Assembly: GCA_947259925.1 (NCBI GenBank)
Contig: CAMYOG010000041.1
Coordinates: 62,001-126,000 of the forward strand
Direction of reading: 5' to 3'
Length of the DNA: 64,000 nt
Source of the DNA: Thermoanaerobaculia bacterium
Lineage (GTDB): Bacteria; Acidobacteriota; Thermoanaerobaculia; Multivoradales; JAHEKO01
In this document: positions 8,636-18,249 of the stretch, one piece after another
Position numbering within the stretch: the first letter of the stretch is position 1
Layout of the letters: each line of letters starts with the position of its first letter
Made by a program: the position numbers and the translations under genes
The notes under the pieces: model-generated
Databases searched by the model: none
What the model was told of the DNA's origin: nothing
Seen by the model: the letters and a program-made list of their open reading frames with translations, nothing else

Positions 8636-10321
8636 TCAGTGCGACGCGGCTCCGAGCCTGGGGAACACCAGGGCTCGGTCCGCGGGGGGACCGAGGATCG
8701 AGATCCGCCGGCCGTCGAAGCGCTCGAGGGTCACGCGCTCGATCTCGGTCGCGGGTCCGAGGCCGAAATGGAAGCGAGGATCGCTGACGGAAAGAAAGGA
8801 AGCGCCCGCGGCCCAATGGCGCTCGAAGACGCGCTCGCCCGCCCCGACGGAGGCACGCACGGCTCCGGGGGCGTCGACGATCAGCCAACTCCCCCCTCGG
8901 ATCGAGTCATTCCGGAGGAGCGTCGGCGGCGCGTCGACGTTGGACACCGCGAGGTCCAGGTCGCCATCGGCGTCGATGTCACCGACGGCGAGACCGCGGC
9001 TCGACTCGATCGTCTCGAGGCCGGCTTCGGCACCGACCTCGCGGAATCTCTGACCTTGCCACTCGAGCAGCGAGTTGCGCTGCCGGAAGCTGGTTCCCGA
9101 CTGCGGCGCGCGATCGGCCTGGGGGTAGATATGGCCGTTGGCGATGAAGACGTCCAGATCGCCGTCCAGATCGAGGTCTGAGAGCGTCGTGCCCCAGGAG
9201 AGCGGCCAGTAGCTCGGCTCGCTGACGCCGAGCGGCCGGCTGACGTCCTCGAACACCAGATCTCCGAGGTTGCGGTAGAGAGTCGAGGCGTCCTTGTAGA
9301 AGTTCGTGACCAGGAGGTCGGGGAGTCCGTCGTCGTCCAGGTCGCCGACGGCGAGCCCCATCCCCGCCTGGGCGTTGCCCATCGCGTCGAGGGCGGCGCC
9401 GCTCCACAGCCCGACCTCCTGGAAGCGGCCACCGTCGTTCTCGTAGACGTAGTTCGGGTTGGAATCGTTGGCCACGTAGAGGTCGAGATCGAGGTCTCCG
9501 TCGAGGTCGGTGGCGACCACGCCGAAGGAGTAGAAGAGCCCGATGTCGTGGAAGCCTCCGCTCTCTGTCGCGTCCTCGAATCGGCCACCGCCGAGGTTGC
9601 GGAAGAAGCGGTTGCCGAGCCCCTCGAGGCCGAAGGGGCCGAGCATGACCTTCATCCCCTCCCAGTCGAGCTCCGGCTCGGCGTTCAGCACCTCTTCGGT
9701 CGTGCAATCGATGTAGCCGCCCAGGTAGAGGTCCTGGTCGCCGTCACCATCGGCGTCGAAGAAGACCGCCCCGGTCGACCAGCCGTCGATGCTCGGCGCC
9801 CCGGCCAGGGGCTCGAAGGAGCCGTCGCCGAGATTGCGGTAGAGGACGTCGGGGCCGAAGTTGGAGACGAAGAGGTCGGGGAGTCCGTCGCCGTCCACGT
9901 CGCCGACGCCCACCCCCGTGCCCCAGCCGTCGTCGCCGACGCCGGCGGCTGCGGTCACCTCCTCGAAGACCCCGTCGCCTCGGTTCCTGAAGAGAGCGTT
10001 GCGTCCGCGCTCGGCGACCTCGGATCCCTCGAGCCGCCAGCCGTTGACCAGGTAGAGGTCGAGATCGCCGTCGAGGTCGTAGTCCAGAAGAGCGAGCCCC
10101 GTGCCTCCCGATTCGAGAATGTGAGGCTTCTCCGGGCGGCCGCACCAGGTGGGCGTCGTGAGACCGGCTTCGGCGGCCACGTCGGTCAGCTTCAGATGCG
10201 TGCTCGCCGAGGCTTCGCCGCCCCGCGCCGCGGGTGCGAGCACCAACGCCACGAGCAGGCTCAGAACGACCGTCAATCCATGCTCAATAGAGGCTTCGCC
10301 ACCCCCTCGAACATTGCCCAC
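8636..10321 (-). CDS. CRTAC1 family protein (FG-GAP/VCBS repeats, ASPIC/UnbV)
   Basis: Repeated DxDxDGxxDLxVxN motifs; ASPIC/UnbV-like C-terminus. Confidence 0.9.
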   Translation of the reverse strand: MGNVRGGGEASIEHGLTVVLSLLVALVLAPAARGGEASASTHLKLTDVAAEAGLTTPTWCGRPEKPHILESGGTGLALLDYDLDGDLDLYLVNGWRLEGSEVAERGRNALFRNRGDGVFEEVTAAAGVGDDGWGTGVGVGDVDGDGLPDLFVSNFGPDVLYRNLGDGSFEPLAGAPSIDGWSTGAVFFDADGDGDQDLYLGGYIDCTTEEVLNAEPELDWEGMKVMLGPFGLEGLGNRFFRNLGGGRFEDATESGGFHDIGLFYSFGVVATDLDGDLDLDLYVANDSNPNYVYENDGGRFQEVGLWSGAALDAMGNAQAGMGLAVGDLDDDGLPDLLVTNFYKDASTLYRNLGDLVFEDVSRPLGVSEPSYWPLSWGTTLSDLDLDGDLDVFIANGHIYPQADRAPQSGTSFRQRNSLLEWQGQRFREVGAEAGLETIESSRGLAVGDIDADGDLDLAVSNVDAPPTLLRNDSIRGGSWLIVDAPGAVRASVGAGERVFERHWAAGASFLSVSDPRFHFGLGPATEIERVTLERFDGRRISILGPPADRALVFPRLGAASH

Positions 10322-10758
10322 GCCGCCTTGCGCGCGGTGTCGTCGGTCGCCTGGCGGAGCTGGCTCACGGCCTCGAGCATCTTCGTCTTGGCCTCACGGT
10401 TGACGACCACATAGCCCTCCTCGAAGATGCCCTGCTCCTCGCCGGTGGCGTTGAAGTGGTGGCCACCCTCGAGCAGGCGCTTGCGTACTCCGGCGATGGC
10501 GTTGTCGCCTTCGTTGGCGAACAGCGCCATGTGGGCTGCCGCGCCGGACCAGTCGCCCCGCTTGGCCAGCTGCATGGCGGCGTGGTAGTGGCCGTCGAGC
10601 ATCGACTTGACGAAGGCCGCCTCGGCGCTGCGCACGGCGAGAACGGTGTCGGCCAGAGCCTCGTAGGCTGCGGCCATCGGTGGCGGCGTCTCCTGCGCCG
10701 GAGCCGGTACGGCGAGCAAGGCCGCCGTGACGACGAGTAACGCGAGGCTCTTCTTCAT
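10273..10758 (-). CDS. Hypothetical secreted protein
   Basis: Signal peptide MKKSLALLVVTAALLAVPAPAQE. Confidence 0.6.
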   Translation of the reverse strand: MKKSLALLVVTAALLAVPAPAQETPPPMAAAYEALADTVLAVRSAEAAFVKSMLDGHYHAAMQLAKRGDWSGAAAHMALFANEGDNAIAGVRKRLLEGGHHFNATGEEQGIFEEGYVVVNREAKTKMLEAVSQLRQATDDTARKAAWAMFEGVAKPLLSMD

Positions 10759-10870
10759 GGTGATCCCTCCATCGGTTGGATTGCGTACATCGGCGAGGCC
10801 GGTACGAACACGAATCTAGTGGTCCCGTCTGGCGCCGGGACCACCCCACGGGGTTGGGCCTCTCGTCCGG

Positions 10871-12178
10871 TTAGCCGATCACCGAGAAGGACGAGTCCTG
10901 GTTGATCTGGCGCAAGCGGCTGAAGAAGCCCAGGTCGAGGTCACGCCGGGTGTACTTGAGACGCAGGCGGACCGGGTCGCGATCGTGATCGCGGCCGTCT
11001 TCGACCTGCGAGATCAGCTCGGTCATCAGCTTGCCGACCACCGGCCCGTTCTTGAACTGGTTGCCCGAGGTGCCGACCGCCATGTAGAAGCCGGGCAGGT
11101 CCGAGCGGTCGTAGACCGGCAGCCAGTCGTCGCTGACGTCGTAGAGGTCGACCACGCCCTTGGGCCGCATCGGGATCGGCAGGTCGGGCAGCCGCTGTGC
11201 CACGCGCTCGGCCTGGGTGAACCACTGCTCACTGAAGGCGGTGTTGTAGTCGTCCGGGTCCTCGACCGATTCGGGCTCGTCGCACGCCGGGTCCTGCGAG
11301 CCGACCAGGAGATGGCCGCCGATCTCGGGCCTGGCGTAGCCACCGGTATCGTCGTCCGAGATGATGGTCCCCAGCTCGTCGAAGTTCGAGCCTTCCGGAA
11401 CCGGCACGTGGCAGACCTCGTGGCGGACCGGTCGGATCTTGATCTTCATGCCGTCCTCGGCGCCGGCGAGTCGGTTGATCCTGGTCGAGTGGGGCCCGGC
11501 GACGTTGACGACGACCGGCGCCTCGATGGTCGTGCCGTCCGCCAGTCGGACGCCGGCTGCGCGGCCTTCCCGGCGCAGGATCTCGACCACCTCGACGTTG
11601 AACCGGAACTCGCCGCCGCGCGCTTCGCATGCACGCTGGACGTTGTGACAGGAGAGCTGGGGGTCGCTGATGAACCCCGACTCGGGGATGTAGGCCGCTC
11701 CGGCGATCGACGGGCCCGTGGTCTGGCCGAAGCGCTCGTCGTCGCGCTTGACCGGTGGCCCGAACCGGCGGACATCGACGATCGGGAAGCGCTCCCTGAC
11801 GCCCTCCGGGTCGAGCTCCTCGTAGGCGATGCCGAGCTCGTCGAGACTCGCCATCACCGAGCGCAGATGGTCGTTCTTCTCGGTCTTGAAGACCAGGCAT
11901 CCGGTGTTGACGTAGCGGGCGAACCCGAGCTCGTCGAAGACTCCGAGGTATCTCGCCCAGTCGATCCAGTAGAAGTAGCTCTCGCGGGCCAGGGCGACGC
12001 CGTGCGGGGTCGAGTAGTGGAAGCGGATGATGGCGCAGGACGCCGCCGTCGAGCCGTAGCCCGCGCCGTGCAGCCTGTCGACGTTCAGGGTCCGATGGCC
12101 CCGTTTGGCGAGCTCGAACGCGGTGCAGCAGCCGATGATGCCGGCACCGATGATGATGACGTCGTAGTCTCTCGACAT
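10871..12178 (-). CDS. FAD-dependent oxidoreductase, DAO/sarcosine oxidase-like
   Basis: N-terminal DVIIIGAGIIGCCTAFELAKRG dinucleotide-binding motif, DAO architecture. Confidence 0.92.
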   Translation of the reverse strand: MSRDYDVIIIGAGIIGCCTAFELAKRGHRTLNVDRLHGAGYGSTAASCAIIRFHYSTPHGVALARESYFYWIDWARYLGVFDELGFARYVNTGCLVFKTEKNDHLRSVMASLDELGIAYEELDPEGVRERFPIVDVRRFGPPVKRDDERFGQTTGPSIAGAAYIPESGFISDPQLSCHNVQRACEARGGEFRFNVEVVEILRREGRAAGVRLADGTTIEAPVVVNVAGPHSTRINRLAGAEDGMKIKIRPVRHEVCHVPVPEGSNFDELGTIISDDDTGGYARPEIGGHLLVGSQDPACDEPESVEDPDDYNTAFSEQWFTQAERVAQRLPDLPIPMRPKGVVDLYDVSDDWLPVYDRSDLPGFYMAVGTSGNQFKNGPVVGKLMTELISQVEDGRDHDRDPVRLRLKYTRRDLDLGFFSRLRQINQDSSFSVIG

Positions 12179-12285
12179 CCCCTCCCCCTGATCGCAACTC
12201 TACCCGACGGAGCACGGTCCATTGGCCCGTTGTAGGACGCTCTATAGACAGCGCGGCACGCCGGCCGTGTGCTAGCGTTTCGGCC

Positions 12286-13422
12286 GTGAGGGACGTCTGT
12301 AGAGCGTTTTCGCTGCTACTGCTGCTCGCCACTATCGTGGCGCCGGCTCCGGCGATCGCGCAGTGTGACGCGCCGATCGATCTCGGCCGCGGACCGGTCA
12401 ACTTCTATGTTCCCGATTCCTACGACCCTGACGAGCCGGCGCCCCTGGTGGTGCTGCTGCACGGCCGTGGCGGGGCCGGGAGCCTTCAAGAGAGATATAT
12501 GGGCTTCAGGCCGATGGCCGACCGGTTCGGCTTTCTCTACGCCTATCCCGACGGCACGCGCGACATCTCGGGCGTCCTGTTCTGGAACGGCACCGACGCC
12601 TGCTGCGACTACGGCGGCACCGGCGTCGACGACTCGGGCTATCTGCTCGAGCTGGTCGAGACGATCGAGGCCCAGTGCAACGTCGACCCGCGCAAGATCT
12701 ATTTCACCGGCCACTCCAATGGTGGATTCATGTCGTACCGGATGGCCTGCGACCACGCCAGGCGGATCGCCGCGATCGCGCCGCTCGCGGGCGCCACCTA
12801 CTACGATCCCGCCGACTGCCGCCCGCGCAGGCCCGTCCATGTCCTGCACGTGCACGGCACCCGCGACGAGACCATCTTCTACGACGGCGGTGGCCTCGGC
12901 GGGGTCCTCTACCCGGGAGCCGTCGCCTCGGTCGAGACCTGGGCGGACTACAACGGTTGCCGGGCGGAAGGCGCGGCGGCGCCGGCCGGTCTGGATCTCG
13001 ACGAGGAGCTGGAAGGTAGGGAGACCCACCGTATGCGTTTCACCAGGGCGTGCTCCGCGGGCGGCTCGGCCGAGCTCTGGACGATCGAGGACGGCGGGCA
13101 CGTTCCGGCCCTGAGCTCCAACTATGCCAGAGCGATCAGCGAGTTCCTGCTGGCTCATCCCAAGCCGGGTCAGTGCTCCGGAAGCGAGCGGGTAGTGGCC
13201 AAGAGATGCACACGCTCCGGAAAGCTGATTCTGAAGCTCCGCGCTGGCCTCGCCCGCGATGGCTATCGGGTCGAGCTCGAGAACGGCGAGTATCTCTACG
13301 GAGTTCTCAACCGGAAGGGTCGCGCCAAGGTCCGCTTCAAGGGCCTTCCGGACGGCGACGGCACGGCCAGGATCACCTTCGGCTGTGGCGAGGTCGAGGT
13401 CGTGCCTTTCGAGTGCGGCTAG
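12286..13422 (+). CDS. Secreted PHB depolymerase/feruloyl esterase-like alpha/beta hydrolase
   Basis: Signal peptide, PLVVLLHGRGG, GHSNGGFMSY nucleophile elbow; extra Cys-containing C-terminal domain. Confidence 0.85.
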   Translation: MRDVCRAFSLLLLLATIVAPAPAIAQCDAPIDLGRGPVNFYVPDSYDPDEPAPLVVLLHGRGGAGSLQERYMGFRPMADRFGFLYAYPDGTRDISGVLFWNGTDACCDYGGTGVDDSGYLLELVETIEAQCNVDPRKIYFTGHSNGGFMSYRMACDHARRIAAIAPLAGATYYDPADCRPRRPVHVLHVHGTRDETIFYDGGGLGGVLYPGAVASVETWADYNGCRAEGAAAPAGLDLDEELEGRETHRMRFTRACSAGGSAELWTIEDGGHVPALSSNYARAISEFLLAHPKPGQCSGSERVVAKRCTRSGKLILKLRAGLARDGYRVELENGEYLYGVLNRKGRAKVRFKGLPDGDGTARITFGCGEVEVVPFECG

Positions 13423-13431
13423 AGAGGCACG

Positions 13432-13531
13432 GGGACAGCGCGCTCTGGGTGACCCCAGCGCGCTCGGCAGTCCTCACAGAGTCGCTCGGGCGGTGCCCGA
13501 GCTCGGCCGGGTGGCCCGACCGCGCTGTCCC
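13432..13531. repeat. About 100-nt structured intergenic element between convergent genes
   Basis: 11-bp perfect terminal IR gggacagcgcg (13432-13442) / cgcgctgtccc (13521-13531); internal 8-bp perfect hairpin gctcgggc-ggt-gcccgagc (13484-13502). Confidence 0.75.
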
Positions 13532-13539
13532 GATTCCCG

Positions 13540-15885
13540 TTAGAGCGGCCAGATCAGCGGCAGGAAGAAGACCACCAATAGCAGGAGCAGGACGGTCAGT
13601 GGCAGACCGACCCGGGTGTAGTCGGTGAACCGGTAGCCGCCGAAGCCCATGACCAGCAGGTTGACGGCGTGGCCGACCGGGCTCATGAACGCGCTCGACG
13701 CACCGATCGCCAGCACCATCAGCAGCGCATGCGGCGAGAGGCCGGAGGCCGCGGCGGTCTCGAGGGCGATCGGTGCCATCAATACGGCGACCGCGGCGGT
13801 CGGCATGATCTGGGCGGCGAACGCGGTGATCAGGAAGAGGCCGGCGATCAGCGCCCGCGGCCCGAGCGCCGCGAGCGAGCCGAGCACCCGCTCGGCGATC
13901 AGCTCGGCCAGCCCGCTCTCTTCCATCGCCAGGCCGAGACTGAGCATGCCGGCGATCAGGATCACCGCCTTGAGCTCGATCGAGCGGTACGCCTCCTCGA
14001 GGGTCAGGCACCCGGTCAGGATCATCAGCAGGGCACCGGTCGGCGCGGCGATGTAGACGGGCACCAGACCGGTCACCACCGTGGCCAGGACGCCAGCCAT
14101 GATCAGAGCGCCGATCGATGCCTTCTCCTGCCGCGGTGGCGCCTGGGCCTGCTCGCTCAGGACGTAGAAGTCGGGGTCTTCGGCGAGAAGAGCGAGTCGG
14201 TGTCGATCGCCGTAGAGAAGAAAGGCGTCACCCAGCTTGAGACTCATCTCACCGAGACCGGTGCGATAGGCACGACCGTTGCGCCATATCGCCAGGACCG
14301 AGAGGCCGTACTTGTTGCGGAAGCCGAGCTCGGTGACGGTACGACCCGCGAGCGAGGTGCGTGGCGAGAGCGACGCCTCGACCATGCCGACCAGCTCGGA
14401 CTCGAGATCGCCAAACCCGGGCGGCGGCTCGGGGCTGACCTCCAGCCCCTGTAGTGCCTGCAGAACCTCCAGGTCCTCGCGGCGACCACGCAGGAGCAGG
14501 ACGTCGCCGGCGGCCAGGGCCTGCCCGGGGTCGGGAAGAAGTCGCGCCTCGCCGTCCCGAAGGATGGCCAGGACGGTCAGTCCGAACGCCTCGGCGAGGC
14601 GGATCTCGGTCAGGAGCTGTCCGGCCAGGAGCGACGCCTCGGGGACCTTGACGCTCAACAGACGCCGCTCGAGCTGGTATCGGCCCGCCACTTCGCGAAT
14701 GTCCAACGGCTGGACAGCACTGAACTCGGCGCGATCCGAGATCTCCTCGGTGCGGCCCTGGGCGGCCGCCACCAGGAGCCGATCGCCCGGCTCGAGCCGC
14801 ACGCGCCGCAGTCGGGTGCGTCGCACCTCTCCCTGCCGGTCGATGGCGACCACGTTCAGCCCGAGCTGGCGCCTGATGTCGGCTTCACGAATCGTCTGGC
14901 CGGCGAGCGGCGATTCGTCGCCGATCTCGACCTCGAGCAGGTCGAACTTCGCCCTGGAAAGCCGAGCCAGAACTCTCTGCGTCGACTCGACCACCAGATG
15001 GTGCCAGGCGCGCAGCGCTTCGAAGCGGTCCAAGCGCCCCTCGGTCAAGAGCTCGTCGCCGCTGCGCAACACGTAATCCGGCGTCGGCGCAAGCCGCAAC
15101 TCGCCGTCCCGGCGGATAGCGACGACGTTCAGACCGAGCGCGAGGCCGAGGTGGCTTTCGCCCAGCGTGCGGCTCTCGAGGGGCGATCCCGACGGGATGG
15201 TCAGGGAGCAGAGGACCTTTTCGAGCTCGTACAGGTCTTCTAGATCCTTACCCTCCGCCTGGCGTCTGGGGTCACGGTCCGGCAGCAGGTGGCGGCCGGC
15301 CAGAGTCATGTAGGCGACTCCCAGGACCAGCGCTGCGAGGCCCACGGGCGTGAAATCGAACATTGTGAAGGGCTCGTAGCCGTGGTCGGCGAGCGCTCCC
15401 GAGATCAGGATGTTGGGCGCCGTACCGATCAGGGTGGTCATGCCACCGAGCAGCGATCCGAACGCCAGCGGGATCAGCAGCTTCGACGGCGCCAGACCGA
15501 TCCGGCGGGTGATCTCGAGCACCACCGGCAGCATGAGCGCGGTGATGCCGATGTCGTTCATGAACCCCGACAGCAGTCCGACCGTCATCATCAGGACCGG
15601 CGTGAGGCGGCCGGGCGTCCGCCCGGCGAACTGCAGCACCCGGCGGCCGATCAGGTGCGCCACCCCGGTGCGCATCAGACCGCCGCTCAGAATCAGCACC
15701 GAGGCGATCGTGATCACCGCCTCGTTGCTGAAGCCGGCGATCGCCTGCTCCCCTTCGAGAATGCCGGTCAGCGCGAGGCTGAGCATGACCAGCACCGCCA
15801 CCAGGTCGACGCGCAGCTTCTCGGTCACGAACAGAACGATCGCGACCAGCAGGATGCCGAGTACGACGAGGATCGAAAGGCTCAC
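13540..15885 (-). CDS. SLC13-family permease with multiple TrkA-C (RCK_C) domains
   Basis: N- and C-terminal TM blocks around repeated TrkA-C-like segments (LAGQTIREADIRRQLGLNVVAIDRQGEV); GTG start. Confidence 0.9.
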   Translation of the reverse strand: MSLSILVVLGILLVAIVLFVTEKLRVDLVAVLVMLSLALTGILEGEQAIAGFSNEAVITIASVLILSGGLMRTGVAHLIGRRVLQFAGRTPGRLTPVLMMTVGLLSGFMNDIGITALMLPVVLEITRRIGLAPSKLLIPLAFGSLLGGMTTLIGTAPNILISGALADHGYEPFTMFDFTPVGLAALVLGVAYMTLAGRHLLPDRDPRRQAEGKDLEDLYELEKVLCSLTIPSGSPLESRTLGESHLGLALGLNVVAIRRDGELRLAPTPDYVLRSGDELLTEGRLDRFEALRAWHHLVVESTQRVLARLSRAKFDLLEVEIGDESPLAGQTIREADIRRQLGLNVVAIDRQGEVRRTRLRRVRLEPGDRLLVAAAQGRTEEISDRAEFSAVQPLDIREVAGRYQLERRLLSVKVPEASLLAGQLLTEIRLAEAFGLTVLAILRDGEARLLPDPGQALAAGDVLLLRGRREDLEVLQALQGLEVSPEPPPGFGDLESELVGMVEASLSPRTSLAGRTVTELGFRNKYGLSVLAIWRNGRAYRTGLGEMSLKLGDAFLLYGDRHRLALLAEDPDFYVLSEQAQAPPRQEKASIGALIMAGVLATVVTGLVPVYIAAPTGALLMILTGCLTLEEAYRSIELKAVILIAGMLSLGLAMEESGLAELIAERVLGSLAALGPRALIAGLFLITAFAAQIMPTAAVAVLMAPIALETAAASGLSPHALLMVLAIGASSAFMSPVGHAVNLLVMGFGGYRFTDYTRVGLPLTVLLLLLVVFFLPLIWPL

Positions 15886-15980
15886 GGATGCTCGCGTGTG
15901 GGGGACACAATACCTATTCCACGCGCCGCGCGGATTACGTATTGTGTCCCCATCCAGTCAAGGGCTCACGGATGCTCGCG
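15879..15980. repeat. Hairpin insertion flanked by 18-bp direct repeats
   Basis: ggctcacggatgctcgcg at 15879-15896 and 15963-15980; between them ggggacacaatac (15901-15913) / gtattgtgtcccc (15939-15951), perfect 13-bp IR. Confidence 0.85.
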
Positions 15981-16007
15981 CGCGAGCTTATCGAGACCCG
16001 GTCGTCC

Positions 16008-16355
16008 TCAGGCGTGGGCGGTGGACCTGGCGGGGTACTCCTGGTTCCAGCTGCAGCGGAGACAGATGACGCGCCGCACCTTGGGCAGGAGTCGGGAGAC
16101 CGCGTAGAGCAGCAGGGAAGGACCGCAGATCCAGAGCACCGCGAAGTAGCCGGCGCCGGTGCCGAACCCCATGTTGGCGCTGCCCCAGAAGAGCTGTGCA
16201 AGGTAGGCGAGCGCCAGCACGGGCAGCAGCCAGACCGCGACCCTGCGCACGGCTCGAGCGGCCTTGCCCGGCTCGAGCCGGTCATACGGGAAGTCCGAGA
16301 GATCCGCTCCACACTCGGGGCACAGCCGAGGGGGCGTCTGCTCTTGAGCCTGCAT
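16008..16355 (-). CDS. Small membrane protein with N-terminal zinc-ribbon-like CPECG motif
   Basis: CPECGADLSDFPYDRL then TM helices and CLRC. Confidence 0.6.
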   Translation of the reverse strand: MQAQEQTPPRLCPECGADLSDFPYDRLEPGKAARAVRRVAVWLLPVLALAYLAQLFWGSANMGFGTGAGYFAVLWICGPSLLLYAVSRLLPKVRRVICLRCSWNQEYPARSTAHA

Positions 16356-16379
16356 GATCCGATCCTTCCGTTCGACGCC

Positions 16380-16949
16380 TCAAGCGCTGGTCGAGGACCA
16401 GCCGTCGTACTCCTTGCGCACGTCGTCGCGCCTGAACCAGTAGATGAGAAAGGCCGGGTAGGCGAGGGTCGCTGCCAGGGCAAGCGGCAGGCCGACGGCG
16501 GTCGCGGCTTGCCACCCTCCCGGCCATAGCGCACCCAGCTGATCCGCGCTGGTGATCATCCTGCCGGTGGCGAAGACCGACTCGAGCACGATCCAGGCGA
16601 TCACCAGCCAGGCCCAGGTGGTCGACAGACCTACGCCCGAGCGCACGTGGTTCTTCAGGCGCAGCGAGGCGACGATCAACAGCCCCCCCAGCGCGAGCCC
16701 GATCAGGGCCGAGATCACCAGCCAGGGAGTAGGCGGCAGGATCACCATCAACAGCTGGGCCATCTCGCTCGAGAACCAGCGGCTCAGATAGTCCTCCGTC
16801 CAGTAGAACGGCACCGCGAGGTCGCCCAGCTGGTCGATGATCGTGCAGATGCCGACGACGATTCCGATGATGCCGATGATCCTCGGCCAGAGAGCTCCCC
16901 GCGGCTCAGCGCTCTCGCCGTAGACAGTCGATGTGTCGACGTGACTCAT
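16380..16949 (-). CDS. Hypothetical multi-TM membrane protein
   Basis: MSHVDTSTVYGESAEPRGALWPRIIGIIGIVVGICTI...; ATG at 16949 chosen over ORF-track start. Confidence 0.65.
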   Translation of the reverse strand: MSHVDTSTVYGESAEPRGALWPRIIGIIGIVVGICTIIDQLGDLAVPFYWTEDYLSRWFSSEMAQLLMVILPPTPWLVISALIGLALGGLLIVASLRLKNHVRSGVGLSTTWAWLVIAWIVLESVFATGRMITSADQLGALWPGGWQAATAVGLPLALAATLAYPAFLIYWFRRDDVRKEYDGWSSTSA

Positions 16950-17211
16950 ACCGACCCCCTGTCTGGGTAGCAGACTCCCCCGGCTCGGACCACGCGCCGA
17001 CGGGTGGGCTCGCGGCCACCCCGACCTACAGAGCCAGCAACGCTCCTTCATCATCTGGGTCCGGCAGCAAAACGATCGCCGAAACGCGGTGACAGGCAAC
17101 TGACTACGGAATCTCGAGCGGCCTTCTGGAACGGCGGACCCGTCAGCAGGTCGTAATTGGTTACCTGTCCCCGTTTTTTGGTCCGGTTTCTGCCGTTAAG
17201 ATGACGCCCCT

Positions 17212-18249
17212 ATGACCGATTTCGACTTCTTCGCCGGGCAGAGCGAGTGCGAGCTCGACATCACCGGCGTCGAGAACGCGATTCTCGACTTCCTGGTGCG
17301 CGCCGAGGACTCCGACCTGGAGGCGCTCGCCCTCGACAAGGGCATCATGAAGCTGGTCGATACCGATGAGCAGGCGACGATCCTCGAGCACGTCGGCAAC
17401 CTCGAGCCGGAGATCGAAGCGGGCGGCTCGTGCGCCAACGTTCTGCGCGTGGCCGCGCGCTTCGGCTGCCGCTGTTCCTACAGCTCCGCCACCGGACTCG
17501 ACCTGAACGGCTCGCTCTTCGGCCAGGAGCTGGAGAAGGCCGGAGTGAAGAACCGGGTGGCGCACGCCGACGGGGTCACCGGAACCAGCGTCATCCTGGT
17601 GACCCCCGACGGCGAGCGGACCATGAACACCCATCTGGGCGTCTGCCGCGGCTATCTCCCCGAGCACCTGCCGCTCGACGACATCCGTCACTCCAGGATC
17701 TTCTTCACCACCGGCTACATGTGGGACACGCCGAACCAGATCGAAGCGATCGAGCTGGCGCTCGAGACGGCGCGGGAGACCGGCTGCAAGCTGGCGGTCG
17801 ACCTGGCCGACCCGTTCGCCGTCAACCGCTCGCGCAAGATCCTGCACCGCCACCTCGAGGAGGGTCTCGACGTGCTCTTCTCGAACGCCGAGGAGGCGCG
17901 GATCCTGACCGATCTCCGCGCCGACGAGGCGACGCGCGAGATGGCCAGGACGGTCGACGTCGCGGTGGTCACCGACGGCGCCAACGGTGCTTTCATCGGC
18001 CATCGCGACGAGCTGATCCACATCGAGGCCCACAACGTGACGGTGGTCGACACCACGGGGGCCGGCGACTGCTTCGCCGCCGGCTTCCTCGCCGGCCTGA
18101 TCCGACGCGAGCCGCTCGAGCTGTGCGGCGAGCTGGCGACGCTGCTCGCGTCCGACACCATCGGCCATCTCGGTGTCAAACTCTCCTACGACATCGAAGC
18201 GCGAGTGGAGAAGCTGCTGACGAGCCCGGAGGGCATGGACGCCCGATGA
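17212..18249 (+). CDS. PfkB-family sugar/adenosine kinase
   Basis: DTTGAGDCFAAGFLAGL signature; GGSCANVLRVAARFG N-terminal motif. Confidence 0.9.
   Translation: MTDFDFFAGQSECELDITGVENAILDFLVRAEDSDLEALALDKGIMKLVDTDEQATILEHVGNLEPEIEAGGSCANVLRVAARFGCRCSYSSATGLDLNGSLFGQELEKAGVKNRVAHADGVTGTSVILVTPDGERTMNTHLGVCRGYLPEHLPLDDIRHSRIFFTTGYMWDTPNQIEAIELALETARETGCKLAVDLADPFAVNRSRKILHRHLEEGLDVLFSNAEEARILTDLRADEATREMARTVDVAVVTDGANGAFIGHRDELIHIEAHNVTVVDTTGAGDCFAAGFLAGLIRREPLELCGELATLLASDTIGHLGVKLSYDIEARVEKLLTSPEGMDAR

Noticed and set aside
8379-9053. 224-aa plus-strand ORF across the foldback element and the CRTAC1 gene end
   Set aside because: Runs through the inverted repeat and antisense to a clear gene; low-complexity translation.
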